The notes: generated by a model from the letters alone, not told the origin. A DNA stretch of 64,000 nt from Pseudomonas fluorescens HK44 (GCF_000217955.3 NZ_AFOY02000007.1:62001-126000); one strand, 5' to 3'; shown: positions 52,524-63,011, counted from the first letter of the stretch. Made by a program: numbers and translations.

Positions 52524-53813
52524 TTACGGCAACTCGCGGCACGCGTAGAAAGCGCTGAGCACTTTGACCAGGTGCGCCAGGTCATGGCTGCCGCACAGTT
52601 CGCGGATCGAGTGCATGGCAAACGTCGGCAGACCTATGTCTACGGTGCGCACGCCCAGATGGCTGGCGGTGATTGGACCGATGGTCGAGCCACAGCCCAT
52701 GTCGCTGCGCACCACGAAGCTTTGCACCGGAACTTCTTCGGCCATGCACAGATGACGGAAGAACCCTGCGGTTTCGCTATTGGTGGCGTAGCGCTGGTTG
52801 CTGTTGACCTTGATCACCGGGCCGGCATTGAGTTTCGGGCCGTGGTTGGCGTCGTGCTTGTCGGCGTAGTTGGGGTGTACGCCGTGGGCGTTGTCGGCCG
52901 AGACTAGCAGCGATTTCTGAATGGTGCGGACGAACTCGTCACCCTCGGGCAGCAGACGACGCAGGGTTTGTTCGAGCATCGGGCCATCGGCACCGCAGGC
53001 CGAGCAGGAGCCGACTTCTTCGTGGTCGTTGCACACCAGCACGCAGGTTTCATTGGTTTCAGCTGTCAGCAAGGCTTGCAGGCCGGCGTAGCACGACAGC
53101 AGGTTGTCCAGGCGCGCACCGGCAATGAAGTCGCCGTGCAGGCCGATGACGGCGGCGCTTTGGGTGTCGTAGAAGCTCAGCTCGTAATCAAGCACCACGT
53201 CGGCGTTCAGGCCGTGTTCCCGGGCCAATTGGTCGGTGAGCACGGCGCGGAAGTCCACACGCTCGTCACCGGCAAATTGCGCAAGGATCGGCGGCAGTTC
53301 GGTCTGGGCGTTGATCGCCCAGCCCATGTTGGCTTCACGGTTGAGGTGAATGGCCAGGTTGGGGATGGTGGCAATCGGTGCCTTGAAGTCGATCAGCTGG
53401 CTTTCGACCTTGCCGTCGCGGCGAAAGGTCACGCGACCGGCCAGCGACAGGTCACGGTCAAACCAGGGGGCGAGCAATGCGCCGCCATAGACTTCGACGC
53501 CCAACTGCCAGAAACCCTGACGTTGCAGCTCAGGTTGTGGCTTGACCCGCAGGCATGGGCTGTCGGTATGAGCGCCGACCAGACGGATGCCATCGTGCAG
53601 TGGGGAATTGCGGCCCATCTTGATCGCGACAATCGAGGAGTCGTTGCGCGTGACGTAGTAGCGACCATTGGCTTCGGTGGTCCAGGGCTCGCGCTCGTCA
53701 AGGCGCTGATAACCCGCCGCTTCCAGGCGCTGTACAAGGCTGGCGGTGGCATGGAATGGGGTGGGGGAGGCCTTGAGGAAGTCGATCAGGCCTTGGTTCA
53801 ACTCTTCGCGCAT
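52524..53813 (-). CDS. apeB: M18 family aminopeptidase ApeB
   Basis: 429 aa, aspartyl-aminopeptidase-like zinc enzyme. Start ATG 53813 ([21 protein letters not shown]) with GGAG upstream; the extension to 53984 translates a REP. Metal and catalytic signatures: [14 protein letters not shown] (His), [12 protein letters not shown] (Asp), NDHEEVGS (Glu pair), [12 protein letters not shown] and [11 protein letters not shown] (final His). Cytoplasmic. Confidence 0.95.
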   Translation of the reverse strand: MREELNQGLIDFLKASPTPFHATASLVQRLEAAGYQRLDEREPWTTEANGRYYVTRNDSSIVAIKMGRNSPLHDGIRLVGAHTDSPCLRVKPQPELQRQGFWQLGVEVYGGALLAPWFDRDLSLAGRVTFRRDGKVESQLIDFKAPIATIPNLAIHLNREANMGWAINAQTELPPILAQFAGDERVDFRAVLTDQLAREHGLNADVVLDYELSFYDTQSAAVIGLHGDFIAGARLDNLLSCYAGLQALLTAETNETCVLVCNDHEEVGSCSACGADGPMLEQTLRRLLPEGDEFVRTIQKSLLVSADNAHGVHPNYADKHDANHGPKLNAGPVIKVNSNQRYATNSETAGFFRHLCMAEEVPVQSFVVRSDMGCGSTIGPITASHLGVRTVDIGLPTFAMHSIRELCGSHDLAHLVKVLSAFYACRELP

Positions 53814-53895
53814 AAGTAGCTCCAGACAGCAGTGCCGCGAGTTTACCGTATTGATCAGAGAATTGGCGGAGGACTGCTGGTGTGGAAGATCCCTT

Positions 53896-53982
53896 TGGGA
53901 GCGAGCCTGCTCGCGAAGGCGGCGTGTCAGGCGACATCCATGCTGTCTGTCCCTTGGCAATCGCGAGCAGGCTCGCTCCCAC
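53896..53982. repeat. REP pair
   Basis: TTGGGAGCGAGCCTGCTCGC from 53896 and ATCGCGAGCAGGCTCGCTCC from 53960, between apeB and the pseudouridine synthase gene. Confidence 0.87.
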
Positions 53983-54001
53983 ATTTTTTACGGTTGTTGC
54001 T

Positions 54002-54637
54002 CTAGAACGGTGCCGGGCACTCGAAGCGCAGGCGCTTGCCACTTTGCGGGTGGGTAAAGCTGAGCATGCTGGCGTGCAGGCACAGGCGCGGCCAGGCCGC
54101 CAGGGCTTGCGGGTGAGCGTAAAGCCCGTCACCCAACAACGGATGGCCGATGGACAGCATGTGCACGCGCAACTGATGCGAGCGGCCGGTAATCGGCGTC
54201 AGTTCCACCCGGCACCAGTCGCCGCAACGTTCCAGCACGCGCCAGAAGGTCAGCGCATGTTTGCCGAATTCATGATCCACCACGTGGCGAGGTTTGGTCG
54301 GTGGGTCGTAGCGCAACGGCAAATCAATGCTGCCGCTGTCCAGTTCCGGCTGGCCCCAGCACAGTGCGGTGTAGGCTTTTTCGGTTTCGCGGTCGTGAAA
54401 CTGCCGAGACAACTCGCGATGGGTATCGGGGTCGCGGGCCAGCAGGATGATCCCGGAAGTTTCCCAGTCCAGTCGATGGACGATGCGGGCTTCCGGGTAG
54501 CCGTTTTCTTGCAGGCGGGTGATCAGGCAGTCCTTGTTGTCATCGGCGCGACCGGGCACGGAGAGCAGCAGGGTAGGCTTGTCCACCACCAGTACGGCGG
54601 CGTCCTGATGGATGATGCGGATATTCGACAGCGGCAT
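54002..54637 (-). CDS. rluA: RluA-type pseudouridine synthase
   Basis: 211 aa. Catalytic Asp in IVHRLDWETSGIILLA near residue 57, preceded by VVDKPTLLLSVPG; ITGRSHQLRVHM and LLGDGLYAH complete the family pattern. There is no S4 domain and the size matches the short RluA (23S/tRNA U746/U32 type) rather than RluC/D. The target sites are inferred from homology. Confidence 0.88.
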   Translation of the reverse strand: MPLSNIRIIHQDAAVLVVDKPTLLLSVPGRADDNKDCLITRLQENGYPEARIVHRLDWETSGIILLARDPDTHRELSRQFHDRETEKAYTALCWGQPELDSGSIDLPLRYDPPTKPRHVVDHEFGKHALTFWRVLERCGDWCRVELTPITGRSHQLRVHMLSIGHPLLGDGLYAHPQALAAWPRLCLHASMLSFTHPQSGKRLRFECPAPF

Positions 54638-54689
54638 TAAAACAGCCTCGTAACAAACGCCAACGGCGGCTCAGGTCCTTCAGGTTTCC

Positions 54690-54784
54690 CCCCGTAGGAG
54701 CAAAGCTTGCTCGCGATCCAGGCAACTCGGTGTGCCTGGCACACCGGGTTGATGCTATCGCGAGCAAGCTTTGCTCCTACGGGG
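54690..54784. repeat. REP pair, TAGGAGCAAAGCTTG type
   Basis: CCCCGTAGGAGCAAAGCTTG from 54690 and the inverted ATCGCGAGCAAGCTTTGCTC from 54757. Same class as 21559-21623. Confidence 0.87.
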
Positions 54785-54829
54785 CGGGACTTGAAGAATC
54801 TGAGCCGCCGTGGCTCCAGCCGGATCGAC

Positions 54830-55084
54830 TCAGCGATCAGGCAGGGTGATATTGAGTTCCAGAATCGAGCAGCTGCCCTGGTTTTCCAGTGCGACGTGCA
54901 CGTCATCGGACCCGATATTGACGTACTTGCGGATCACCTCCACCAGTTCCTTCTGCAAGGCCGGCAAGTAATCAGGGGTACTGCGTTGGCCGCGTTCATG
55001 CGCCACGATGATCTGTAGACGCTCTTTCGCTACCGACGCGGTGCTTACTTTTTTGTTGGCACGAAAGAAGTCAAAAAGATTCAT
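54830..55084 (-). CDS. minE: Cell division topological factor MinE
   Basis: 84 aa, starting [31 protein letters not shown], the conserved membrane/MinD-binding half, then [16 protein letters not shown]. Its ATG overlaps the minD stop by one base (TAATG). It drives pole-to-pole oscillation of MinCD. Confidence 0.97.
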   Translation of the reverse strand: MNLFDFFRANKKVSTASVAKERLQIIVAHERGQRSTPDYLPALQKELVEVIRKYVNIGSDDVHVALENQGSCSILELNITLPDR

Positions 55085-55896
55085 TATCTACCTCCAAACA
55101 GGCGCTCGAAGAATCCCTTCTTCTCAACGTCAAGGAACCGGTGTTCCACGGTTTTGCCCAGCAGACGATCGACGGCATCGCTGTACGCCTGACCGGCGTC
55201 GCTCTGGTCGTCGAGAATCACTGGTACGCCTTGGTTGGAAGCTTTGAGTACGGCTTGCGACTCTGGAATCACGCCCAGCAGGGTGACCGCCAGAATTTCC
55301 TTGACGTCTTCGACGCCGAGCATTTCGCCATTGCTGACGCGTGCAGGATTGTAGCGGGTCAGCAGCAGGTGTTCCTTGATCGGGTCTTCGCCGTTTTCGG
55401 CGCGACGCGATTTGCTCGCCAGCAGGCCGAGCATGCGGTCCGAGTCACGAACCGAGGAGACTTCCGGGTTGGTCACGACAATCGCTTCATCCGCGAAGTA
55501 CATGGCCAGGTGAGCGCCTTTCTCGATGCCCGCCGGAGAGTCGCAGACCACGAATTCGAAGTCTTCCTTGAGCTGCATCAGGACCTTTTCCACGCCTTCC
55601 TGGGTCAGCGCGTCTTTGTCGCGGGTCTGACTGGCGGCCAGCACGTAGAGGTTTTCCAGGCGCTTGTCTTTGATCAGGGCTTGCTGCAGGTTGGCTTCGC
55701 CGTTGACCACGTTGACGAAGTCATACACCACGCGACGCTCGCAACCCATGATCAGGTCGAGGTTACGCAGGCCGACGTCGAAGTCGACAATAACTGTTTT
55801 GTGACCGCGCAAAGCGAGGCCGGTACCGATAGCGGCGCTGGTGGTGGTCTTACCCACACCACCCTTGCCGGATGTAACCACGAGAATCTTGGCCAA
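55084..55896 (-). CDS. minD: Septum-site-determining ATPase MinD
   Basis: 270 aa. Deviant Walker [10 protein letters not shown] at residues 10-18, switch motifs [10 protein letters not shown] and [10 protein letters not shown], and a C-terminal amphipathic membrane-targeting helix ([11 protein letters not shown]). Recruits MinC to the membrane. Spaced 200 bp from minC. Confidence 0.98.
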   Translation of the reverse strand: MAKILVVTSGKGGVGKTTTSAAIGTGLALRGHKTVIVDFDVGLRNLDLIMGCERRVVYDFVNVVNGEANLQQALIKDKRLENLYVLAASQTRDKDALTQEGVEKVLMQLKEDFEFVVCDSPAGIEKGAHLAMYFADEAIVVTNPEVSSVRDSDRMLGLLASKSRRAENGEDPIKEHLLLTRYNPARVSNGEMLGVEDVKEILAVTLLGVIPESQAVLKASNQGVPVILDDQSDAGQAYSDAVDRLLGKTVEHRFLDVEKKGFFERLFGGR

Positions 55897-56096
55897 GGTG
55901 TTTCACCCCTAAGGAAAAAGGACTTTTAGCCCCTGAAAAACATCTCCTGAAAACTACTGCAGTCGGACAGCCTTGGCTGGAATCCGGTGTTGGGTGGGGT
56001 TTACCTCGGGTAAACACTACCTTGTGCCATTTTCCTACTTCGTTTGAGCCGTTTTCGCTACGTTTTAGAGATGCTTGGAAAATGCGGCAGTATCCG

Positions 56097-56834
56097 TTAA
56101 AGCCGAATGATGTTCAACACGTCACCCGACAGGCTGACTTGCACACCGGCCCCCCACAGCGGATCGCGGCGCAGATCTTCGGAAACCTTGTAGTGACCAG
56201 CGATGGAGAGTAGTTCAGCGCTCAATTGCTGACAGAAAATCCGTGCCTTGGAGTCACCCTTTACACCGGCCAGTGCACGACCACGCATCGGTCCGTATAC
56301 ATGGATGTTGCCATCGGCGAGAAGTTCCGCCCCCGGGCTGACCGAGGAAACCACTACCAAATCGCCACCCTGGGCATAAATCTGCTGGCCACCACGTACT
56401 GGCGAAGTGATTATTCGGGTCGGTTTAATGGTCGGCTCAGGCGGTTTTTCCGGCTTTTTCCTGACTTCGCCTTCGTGCGGGTCGAGTGCACGTTCGCGCG
56501 CGCCAGACGGCGGCAGCACCGGCAGGTCGACGGCAATGGCGGCGGCGATGTCTTCGATGCGACTGGCGCGGATGGCCAGCGTGCGCAAGCCATGGTGGCG
56601 GCAAACACGCATCAGCGCAGGCAGGTCGATCGCGCCTTCAGTGGCCGGGAGTTTGTCCAGGGCCAGCACCAGCGGCGCATTGCTGAAAAAGTTAGGCGCC
56701 AGGGCGACCTTCGCGGCCAGTTGTCGGTCGAGGCTTTCGAGGTCATTGCGGGCCAGTTCCAGCACCGTAATGGCGAGCATGCTGCCCTTCAACTGGAACA
56801 CGGGATCTTGGTCTAGCGGTTCGGTTTGGCTCAT
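56097..56834 (-). CDS. minC: Septum inhibitor MinC
   Basis: About 245 aa. N-terminal FtsZ-antagonist domain ([17 protein letters not shown]) and C-terminal beta-helical MinD-binding domain ([45 protein letters not shown]), joined by a Pro/Lys-rich linker (residues about 105-145). ATG 56834 (MSQTEPL) is chosen; 56843 is possible. Diverges from lpxL. Confidence 0.96.
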   Translation of the reverse strand: MSQTEPLDQDPVFQLKGSMLAITVLELARNDLESLDRQLAAKVALAPNFFSNAPLVLALDKLPATEGAIDLPALMRVCRHHGLRTLAIRASRIEDIAAAIAVDLPVLPPSGARERALDPHEGEVRKKPEKPPEPTIKPTRIITSPVRGGQQIYAQGGDLVVVSSVSPGAELLADGNIHVYGPMRGRALAGVKGDSKARIFCQQLSAELLSIAGHYKVSEDLRRDPLWGAGVQVSLSGDVLNIIRL

Positions 56835-56955
56835 GGTCGGCATAAAACGGCTTGTCACTAAAAGTGCCGAGACTTATAACGAGAACGCCCGTAAGCCGCA
56901 AGCCGGGTCGAACCGATGTAGAATGCGCGGCCTTGTTGTCTGTCCGGAATCGTTA

Positions 56956-57888
56956 ATGGATCGCCCGCAATTTCGAGCTGCATTTTTTCATCCGCGTTTT
57001 TGGCCGCTATGGTGCGGTCTAGGGCTGCTGTGGCTGATCGTTCAACTGCCGTATCCGCTGTTGCTGCGCATTGGTCGCCTGCTGGGTAGCGGGATGTATC
57101 GGGTTGCCACCGATCGTCGGCGCATAGCCAAACGCAACCTGGAACTGTGTTTCCCGGAAAAAACACCAGCCGAGCGCAAGCGTCTGCTCAAAGAGAACTT
57201 CGCCTCGACCGGCATTGCCTTCTTCGAGATGGCCATGAGCTGGTGGTGGTCCCGCGCGCGCCTGGCACGCCTGGCCCATGTCGAGGGCCTTGAGCACCTC
57301 AAACAGGCTCAACGCGACGGCAAGGGTGTGATCCTGATGGCGTTGCACTTCACGACTCTGGAGATCGGCGCGGCGTTGCTCGGCCAGCAGCACACCATCG
57401 ACGGCATGTACCGCGAACATAAAAACCCGCTGTTCGATTTCATTCAGCGGCGCGGTCGTGAGCGGCATAACCTCGACTCGCTGGCGGTAGAGCGCGATGA
57501 CGTACGCGGTATGCTCAAGTTACTGCGCGCTGGTCGGGCCATCTGGTACGCACCGGATCAGGACTACGGCGCCAAGCAAAGTATCTTTGTGCCGTTGTTC
57601 GGCATTCTGGCCGCTACCGTGCCCGCTACCAGCAAATTCGCCAAGCTGGGCAAGGCGCTGGTGGTGCCGTTCACCCAGGAACGCCTGGCCGATGGCAGTG
57701 GTTACCGTCTGGTGATCCATGCGCCGCTGAGCGATTTTCCGGGTGAAAGCGACGAGGTCGACTGCATCCGGATCAACCAGTGGGTCGAAGGCTGCGTGCG
57801 CAATTGTCCCGAGCAATACCTCTGGACCCATCGACGTTTCAAGAGTCGTCCGCCCGGCGAGCCGAAATTGTATGCCAAGCGTGGTTGA
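56956..57888 (+). CDS. lpxL: Lipid A biosynthesis lauroyl acyltransferase (LpxL/HtrB)
   Basis: 310 aa. N-terminal membrane helix (about residues 18-40). The catalytic HX4E box HFTTLE is in VILMALHFTTLEIGAALL, and the conserved YREHKNPLFDFIQRRGR and WYAPDQDYG blocks follow. Adds a secondary acyl chain to the lipid A precursor at the inner membrane. ATG 56956 is chosen because the longer frame runs through antisense minC. Confidence 0.94.
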   Translation: MDRPQFRAAFFHPRFWPLWCGLGLLWLIVQLPYPLLLRIGRLLGSGMYRVATDRRRIAKRNLELCFPEKTPAERKRLLKENFASTGIAFFEMAMSWWWSRARLARLAHVEGLEHLKQAQRDGKGVILMALHFTTLEIGAALLGQQHTIDGMYREHKNPLFDFIQRRGRERHNLDSLAVERDDVRGMLKLLRAGRAIWYAPDQDYGAKQSIFVPLFGILAATVPATSKFAKLGKALVVPFTQERLADGSGYRLVIHAPLSDFPGESDEVDCIRINQWVEGCVRNCPEQYLWTHRRFKSRPPGEPKLYAKRG

Positions 57889-57939
57889 ATCCATTTCGGC
57901 AGACTGGATTGAAAGCCCGAAGCACCATGGAGTGTTGCG

Positions 57940-59112
57940 ATGAGTTCAGCTGAGCCGGTTACAGGCTTGATTCTTTCCGGCGGCGGGGCTCGGGCGGCGT
58001 ATCAGGTCGGAGTGCTGGCAGCGATTGCCGAGCTGCTGCCGGCAGGTTCCGCCAATCCGTTTCCGGTGATTGTCGGCACTTCGGCCGGAGCGATCAATGC
58101 GGTAAGCCTGGCCAGCGGGGCGACGGACTTTACCGCCGCCATCGAGCGATTGACCGCGTTCTGGCAGGGCTTTCGCAGCGACCTGGTGTTACGCAGCGAT
58201 TGGCCGGGAGTCATCAGCCAGGCCGCTCGGTTTGTCAGTCACAGCCTGCTGGGGATTGGTGCAAAAGTACCGGTGGCGCTGGTCAACAGTTCCCCGCTGC
58301 GCGATCTGTTGAACCATAACCTGCACCTGTCCGGCATCAATGAAGCCATTGCACAAAAACAACTGCATGCGGTGGCCGTGACCGCATTCGGTTATGAGTC
58401 CGGGCAAGCCGTGACCTTTTATCAGGGTGGCCGGAGTATCGATGCCTGGCTGCGCCATCGACGTATCGGCGTGCCGACTCAATTGACAGTCGACCATCTG
58501 CTCGCGAGTTCGGCGATCCCGTTGTTGTTTGCGCCCGTGAAGATCGGCAACGAGTACTTCGGCGACGGTGCGGTGCGTCAGTCGGCGCCGATCAGCCCGG
58601 CCCTGCACCTGGGGGCGAGCAGGGTGCTGGTGGTGGGCGTCAGTGGTAACCCGCGCGGCGTTGATCCCGATAATCCGTTGCAGCGCACGTACACCGGTCA
58701 GCAACCCTCGTTGGCGCAGATTGGCGGGCACATGCTCAACAGTACGTTCATTGACAGCCTGGAGGGCGACATCGAGCTGTTGCAACGCTTGAACCAGTTC
58801 AGTCACTTGTTACCGGCGAGTACCGCCGTCCGCAGCCTCGGCGTGGCACCGGTGGACGTGTTGGTGATTGCTCCAAGTCAACCGATCGATGAAATCGCCG
58901 CGCGGCATCGGCAAGAGCTGCCGGCTGCGTTGCGACTGTTCTTGCGTGGGCCGGGTGCGACCAGGACCAGTGGTGCGGGGGTGCTGAGTTATTTGCTGTT
59001 CGAGGCGGGGTATTGCAGCGAGTTGATCGAGCTTGGCCGCCGCGATGCCTTGGCCAAGCGCGAAGAGTTGTGCCGGTTTTTGGGGTTGGAAGAGCCGGCA
59101 ATCCCGGCTTGA
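57940..59112 (+). CDS. Patatin-like phospholipase
   Basis: 390 aa. Oxyanion loop SGGGARAAYQVGVL near residue 13, nucleophile Ser in VGTSAGAINA near residue 48, and catalytic Asp in YFGDGAVRQ. It has the RssA/YchK-like size with a longer C-terminal half containing LSYLLFEAGYCSELIELG. There is no signal peptide. Follows lpxL by 51 bp on the same strand, perhaps cotranscribed. Substrate unknown, probably phospholipids. Confidence 0.9.
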   Translation: MSSAEPVTGLILSGGGARAAYQVGVLAAIAELLPAGSANPFPVIVGTSAGAINAVSLASGATDFTAAIERLTAFWQGFRSDLVLRSDWPGVISQAARFVSHSLLGIGAKVPVALVNSSPLRDLLNHNLHLSGINEAIAQKQLHAVAVTAFGYESGQAVTFYQGGRSIDAWLRHRRIGVPTQLTVDHLLASSAIPLLFAPVKIGNEYFGDGAVRQSAPISPALHLGASRVLVVGVSGNPRGVDPDNPLQRTYTGQQPSLAQIGGHMLNSTFIDSLEGDIELLQRLNQFSHLLPASTAVRSLGVAPVDVLVIAPSQPIDEIAARHRQELPAALRLFLRGPGATRTSGAGVLSYLLFEAGYCSELIELGRRDALAKREELCRFLGLEEPAIPA

Positions 59113-59128
59113 TAACTGCGGCGAGGCC

Positions 59129-59220
59129 ATCGCGAGCAGGCTCCCACAGAGGATCGTTGTCGAGCACAAGAACTGTGTGCACTGAAGATCAAATAATGTG
59201 GGAGCGAGCCTGCTCGCGAT
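59129..59220. repeat. REP pair, one arm shortened
   Basis: Left arm ATCGCGAGCAGGCTCCCAC lacks four bases of the usual GCTCGCTCCCAC; right arm GTGGGAGCGAGCCTGCTCGC from 59198 is intact. Confidence 0.82.
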
Positions 59221-59244
59221 GGCGTACTTCCAGGCGACAAATAA

Positions 59245-60099
59245 CTACGCCGTCAACCGATCATCGCGAAAATCACGCAACGCCTGTTCGATTTCCTCCC
59301 GGGTATTCATCACGAACGGCCCGTACTGCACGATCGGCTCTCCCAGCGGTTTACCGGCGATCAACAGCACGCGGGCTCCGGACTCGCTGCTCAGTTGCAG
59401 CTCGCCTTCATCCGACAAACGGACCAGTTTGCTGACGCCGACGCTCTGGGTTTGCCCCGGCAACTCCACACTGCCGTCATACACATAAAGCAGTGCCCGA
59501 TGCCCATTCGGTAGTTTCGGCGTGATGCTAGTGCCAGCCGGCAGATGGAAATCAAAGTAATACGGCTCGGTGTCTGGTCGTTGTACCGCACCGGTTTGCT
59601 TGACGGTGCCGTCGTCGAACAGACCGGCGATCACCACCACCTCGACGCCTTGCGCGGTTTTCAGCCGTGGAATGTCCGTCGGCTGAATGTCCCGATAACT
59701 GGCCGGATCGAGCTTGTGCTTGCCTGGCAGGTTCAGCCACAGCTGGAAGCCGCGCATCACGCCTTCTTCCTGCTCCGGCATCTCGCTGTGGATGATGCCC
59801 TTGGCGGCAGTCATCCATTGCACGCCACCGCCTTGCAGCAAACCGACGTTACCCAGATGGTCCTCATGGCGCATGCGCCCTTCGAGCATGTAGGTCACGG
59901 TTTCGAAGCCGCGGTGCGGATGGGGTGGGAAGCCGGCAATGTAGTCGTCGGGATTTTCCGAGCCGAACTCGTCAAGCATCAGGAACGGGTCGAAGCGTTC
60001 GACGCCAGCACCACCAAATACCCGGGTCAGTTTGACCCCGGCGCCATCGGACGCGGGTTGGCCTGTATGCAGGCTAAGCACTTTGCGAAATTGAGTCAT
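59245..60099 (-). CDS. Pirin family protein
   Basis: 284 aa bicupin. N-terminal metal-site residues in FPPHPHRGFETVTYMLEGRMRHEDHLGN, then MTAAKGIIHSEMP; C-terminal cupin with PFVMNTREEIEQA. ATG 60099 with AAGGAG 8 nt upstream is chosen over 60135. Relatives act as quercetinases or redox-sensitive co-regulators; the role here is unassigned. Confidence 0.92.
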   Translation of the reverse strand: MTQFRKVLSLHTGQPASDGAGVKLTRVFGGAGVERFDPFLMLDEFGSENPDDYIAGFPPHPHRGFETVTYMLEGRMRHEDHLGNVGLLQGGGVQWMTAAKGIIHSEMPEQEEGVMRGFQLWLNLPGKHKLDPASYRDIQPTDIPRLKTAQGVEVVVIAGLFDDGTVKQTGAVQRPDTEPYYFDFHLPAGTSITPKLPNGHRALLYVYDGSVELPGQTQSVGVSKLVRLSDEGELQLSSESGARVLLIAGKPLGEPIVQYGPFVMNTREEIEQALRDFRDDRLTA

Positions 60100-60296
60100 C
60101 GGTGCAACTCCTTGATCAGAGTGGAATGGCGCCATGCTATGCCAGACGGATTGATCAATGGTTGCGAATTTTGCGGGGGTTTAATCGGGTTGTTCGATGT
60201 GTCGGCGGCAAAGCAAAAGACCGCAGCCGGCGCCGGTCACTACACTCGATGCGCTTGTGTAGTAGCTGGCGAAGCCTGCGATCTTTCAACCCTGGA

Positions 60297-61082
60297 TCAG
60301 AAGTGGTACTTCACCAGCAAGCTCGTGGCGCTCTGATTGGTGGTGAAGTCCTTCGTGTCTTCGATGGCGTACTTGTTCTTCCAGTAATCGTACTCGACAC
60401 CGACGTACAGCTGCTTCTCGCCCCAGTGCAAGGCTTTGCCCAGGTCATACTTGATCTGCGGGTTGAAGTGCAGGTTGGCGTGGTAGGTGCCTTGGCTGTT
60501 CTTGTCGTTGTCGACCACCCAGTCCATGTAACCGTCGATCAGCACGCTGGAGCTGCCCACCGGGATGGTGTAGGACCATACCGGAGTGATCTGCCAGATG
60601 TTGTTACCCGGGCGTTTGTCGTCGGTGTGGCGATTGTAGAAGTTCAGCTGGAAGTAATCGAAACCGGGAATGGCCAGGTCGAAGCCTGGACCGATCAGGT
60701 AGGAGTTGACGTCGCCTTCACCGGTCTCGTAGGTCATGGCCAGCAGGACGTCCTTGATCGGGCCGAACTCGAGTTTCCGGTCGAAGATCTTGCCGAACGA
60801 AAGACGCGGGCTGAACTCGCCGTAGTACGTGTTATTGCCGAGGTAGGCGTCAGGTTTGCCGTTGTAGAAAATCTTGTCGATGAACAGGAAGTTGTCCCCG
60901 TATTTCCAGGCATCGGCGTGCTCGAAGGTCACGGTTTGCTGGATGCTCGGGTTGACTTTGAAGTCTTTGCCATAAAGATAGGTCAGGCTGTTGTTCTGCC
61001 ACTGCAGCAGGTCGCCGGCCATGGCCTGGCCCCCCGCCAGCAAGGATCCAGCGAGCATCAGGCTAGTGCACGTACGGTTCAT
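60297..61082 (-). CDS. Tsx-like nucleoside-type outer membrane channel
   Basis: 261 aa. Signal peptide MNRTCTSLMLAGSLLAGGQAMA, then an aromatic-rich 12-strand barrel (WQNNSLTYLYGKDFKVNP, KIFYNGKPDAYLGNNTYYGEFSP) ending in Phe (LLVKYHF). ATG 61082 with GGGAG upstream. In the same direction as the NCS2 permease and puuD, suggesting outer membrane entry of purine compounds. It is close to the Tsx family; substrate specificity is not proven. Confidence 0.88.
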   Translation of the reverse strand: MNRTCTSLMLAGSLLAGGQAMAGDLLQWQNNSLTYLYGKDFKVNPSIQQTVTFEHADAWKYGDNFLFIDKIFYNGKPDAYLGNNTYYGEFSPRLSFGKIFDRKLEFGPIKDVLLAMTYETGEGDVNSYLIGPGFDLAIPGFDYFQLNFYNRHTDDKRPGNNIWQITPVWSYTIPVGSSSVLIDGYMDWVVDNDKNSQGTYHANLHFNPQIKYDLGKALHWGEKQLYVGVEYDYWKNKYAIEDTKDFTTNQSATSLLVKYHF

Positions 61083-61601
61083 TCGGTTGCTCCCAAAGTA
61101 AGTGGTTCCACGTTTTTTTTTGAGTCGGCGCTCTGCTGTGGCGCCTGTTTTTCGTTGCCGTAAAAAGTTATCCCGCCGGTCGGTTTCAGTGCTCCGGCAA
61201 GCGCAGAGCCAAGGCTTTTCAAAAGCCAAAGAACGCCCGCCCGGCTGTTCGAAAACAGTCGATCAAGCGTCCATTCGGTTTTTATTGGAGTGTGCCGTGT
61301 GACCGTCCAGAGCCGGGATAAGCTGGCTATCTGGTCAGGAAATAATTCCGGGCTTTTTTTTAGAGCCGATTCAGGCGGCCGCGGAGAATACTGACTCCCG
61401 CGCCATGGCTCAAGCGCCCCGCAACGGAGCGCCGCTATCAAGTTTGTCATCGTGTTGCTCCTCGATTGTTTTTATTGTTAAGGCGCAGACAGCCGCCGAC
61501 GGCGACCGGACGTATCGCCGGCCGGTCTGTCATGCGGGTATTTCGTGTCACGGGTGAAACCGGATAACGATGGAAGGACGGGCGGACCGTCCGGTTATCC
61601 G
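61083..61601. other. 519-bp gap between Tsx-like and permease genes
   Basis: No recognised gene. A minus-strand frame 61450-61079 has a good GAGGAG site and ends in an ATGA overlap with the porin start, so it could be a leader ORF; its product is unlike any known protein. A GC-rich hairpin GCGCTCCG-TTG-CGGGGCGC lies just inside its 5' end, near 61424. Confidence 0.45.
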
Positions 61602-62960
61602 TCAGTGCTGATGAGCGTGGCACTCGTTGTTGGCGGCTCGTTCTGCGCCGCCGAGGATGTTGAACAGCAAGTTCAACGAGAGGGCGCTGAGGGTCGCCAT
61701 GGCAATGCCGCTGTGGGTGATCGGGCTCATCCACAACGGCAGGTGGGCGAAGAATTCCGGACGAACCACCGGGATCAGGCCCATGCCGATACTCACCGCC
61801 ACCAACAGTTGGTTGCGACGGTCGGCGATGTCGGCTTCCTGGAGAATCTTGATCCCGGTGGCCGCGACCATACCGAACATGGCAATCGCCGCGCCGCCGA
61901 GTACTGCCGGTGGAATCGATGCCACCAGAAAGGCCGCTTTGGGCAGCAGGCTCAGCACCACCAGCAAACCACCGGCAACGATGGTCACCGAACGGCAGCG
62001 CACGCCGGTCATTTGCACCAGACCGATGTTCTGGGCAAACGAGGAATGGGTGAACGTGTTGAAGAACCCGGCGAAGAACGACGCGCCGGCATCACACAGC
62101 AAACCGCGGCGGAGCATCCGTGGGCAGACTTCCTGGCCGGTAATCTTACCCAGGGCGAGGAACATTCCGGTGGACTCGACGAAAATGATTACCACCACCA
62201 GGCACATTGAAAGGATCGGCGCGAGATGAAATTGCGGCATGCCGAAATGCAGCGGGGTGACGATTTGCACCCACGGCGCCTGCGCCATGCCGCTGAGATC
62301 GACCATGCCGATCAGGCCGCAGAGGATGTAACCCAGGCCCATGCCGATCAGCACCGAAATGTTCACCCAGAAACCGCGCATGAAGCGGTGGATCAGCAAG
62401 ATGGTGCCCAGCACCAGCGCGGCGATGGTCAGGTAGACGGGGGAGCCGAACTGCGCGGCAGCGTTGCCGCCACCCGCCCAGTTCACGGCCACGGGGAACA
62501 GCGACAAACCGATTGAGGTGATGACCGTGCCGGTCACCAGCGGCGGGAAGAAACGCACCACCTTGGACATGAACGGCGCGATGAGCATGCCAAAGAACCC
62601 GGCGGCGATAGTTGCGCCGAAGATCCCTTGCAGGCCAATGCCAGGCATGCCGGCCATGGCCACCATGCTGCCGACCGCCGCGAAACTGGCGCCCATCATC
62701 ACCGGCATACGAATGCCCATGGGGCCGATGCCCAGTGATTGCACGACGGTTGCAATGCCGGCGACCAGCAGGTCGGCGTTGATCAGAAAGGCGATTTCTT
62801 CACGACTCAGGCCAGCGGCCTGTCCGATGATCAGCGGCACCGCGATGGCTCCGCCGTACATCAGCAGAACGTGTTGCAGACCGACCAGAATCAGTTGCAA
62901 CAGCGGCAGTCGTTGAATCGCGGGTGCGTCGGGGATGCGTGCTTCGGATGACACGGACAT
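61602..62960 (-). CDS. NCS2-family xanthine/uric acid permease
   Basis: 452 aa with about 14 helices. Family residues: the QH pair in VGLQHVLLMYGGAIAVPLI near residue 28, FVESTGMFLALG, and the NAT signature region THSSFAQNIGLVQMTGVRCR. The QNIG and xxTGV residues match urate/xanthine carriers rather than uracil ones. ATG 62960 with GAGGTG upstream. Downstream of puuD, giving uptake of the substrate of PuuD. Confidence 0.93.
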   Translation of the reverse strand: MSVSSEARIPDAPAIQRLPLLQLILVGLQHVLLMYGGAIAVPLIIGQAAGLSREEIAFLINADLLVAGIATVVQSLGIGPMGIRMPVMMGASFAAVGSMVAMAGMPGIGLQGIFGATIAAGFFGMLIAPFMSKVVRFFPPLVTGTVITSIGLSLFPVAVNWAGGGNAAAQFGSPVYLTIAALVLGTILLIHRFMRGFWVNISVLIGMGLGYILCGLIGMVDLSGMAQAPWVQIVTPLHFGMPQFHLAPILSMCLVVVIIFVESTGMFLALGKITGQEVCPRMLRRGLLCDAGASFFAGFFNTFTHSSFAQNIGLVQMTGVRCRSVTIVAGGLLVVLSLLPKAAFLVASIPPAVLGGAAIAMFGMVAATGIKILQEADIADRRNQLLVAVSIGMGLIPVVRPEFFAHLPLWMSPITHSGIAMATLSALSLNLLFNILGGAERAANNECHAHQH

Positions 62961-63011
62961 GCAACACCTCGGATCTTTTTTATTCTTGTGATTTTGTGCA
63001 TCAGGTGGACC

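Noticed and set aside
53813..53984. N-terminal extension of apeB
   Set aside because: It translates a REP pair ([12 protein letters not shown]); the family N-terminus starts at 53813.
56407..56955. N-terminal extension of lpxL
   Set aside because: Runs antisense through minC; the family start is at 56956.
61079..61450. 123-aa protein as an ordinary gene
   Set aside because: Start and stop placement are suggestive but the composition and lack of any domain do not support a normal protein; kept only as a leader-ORF possibility.
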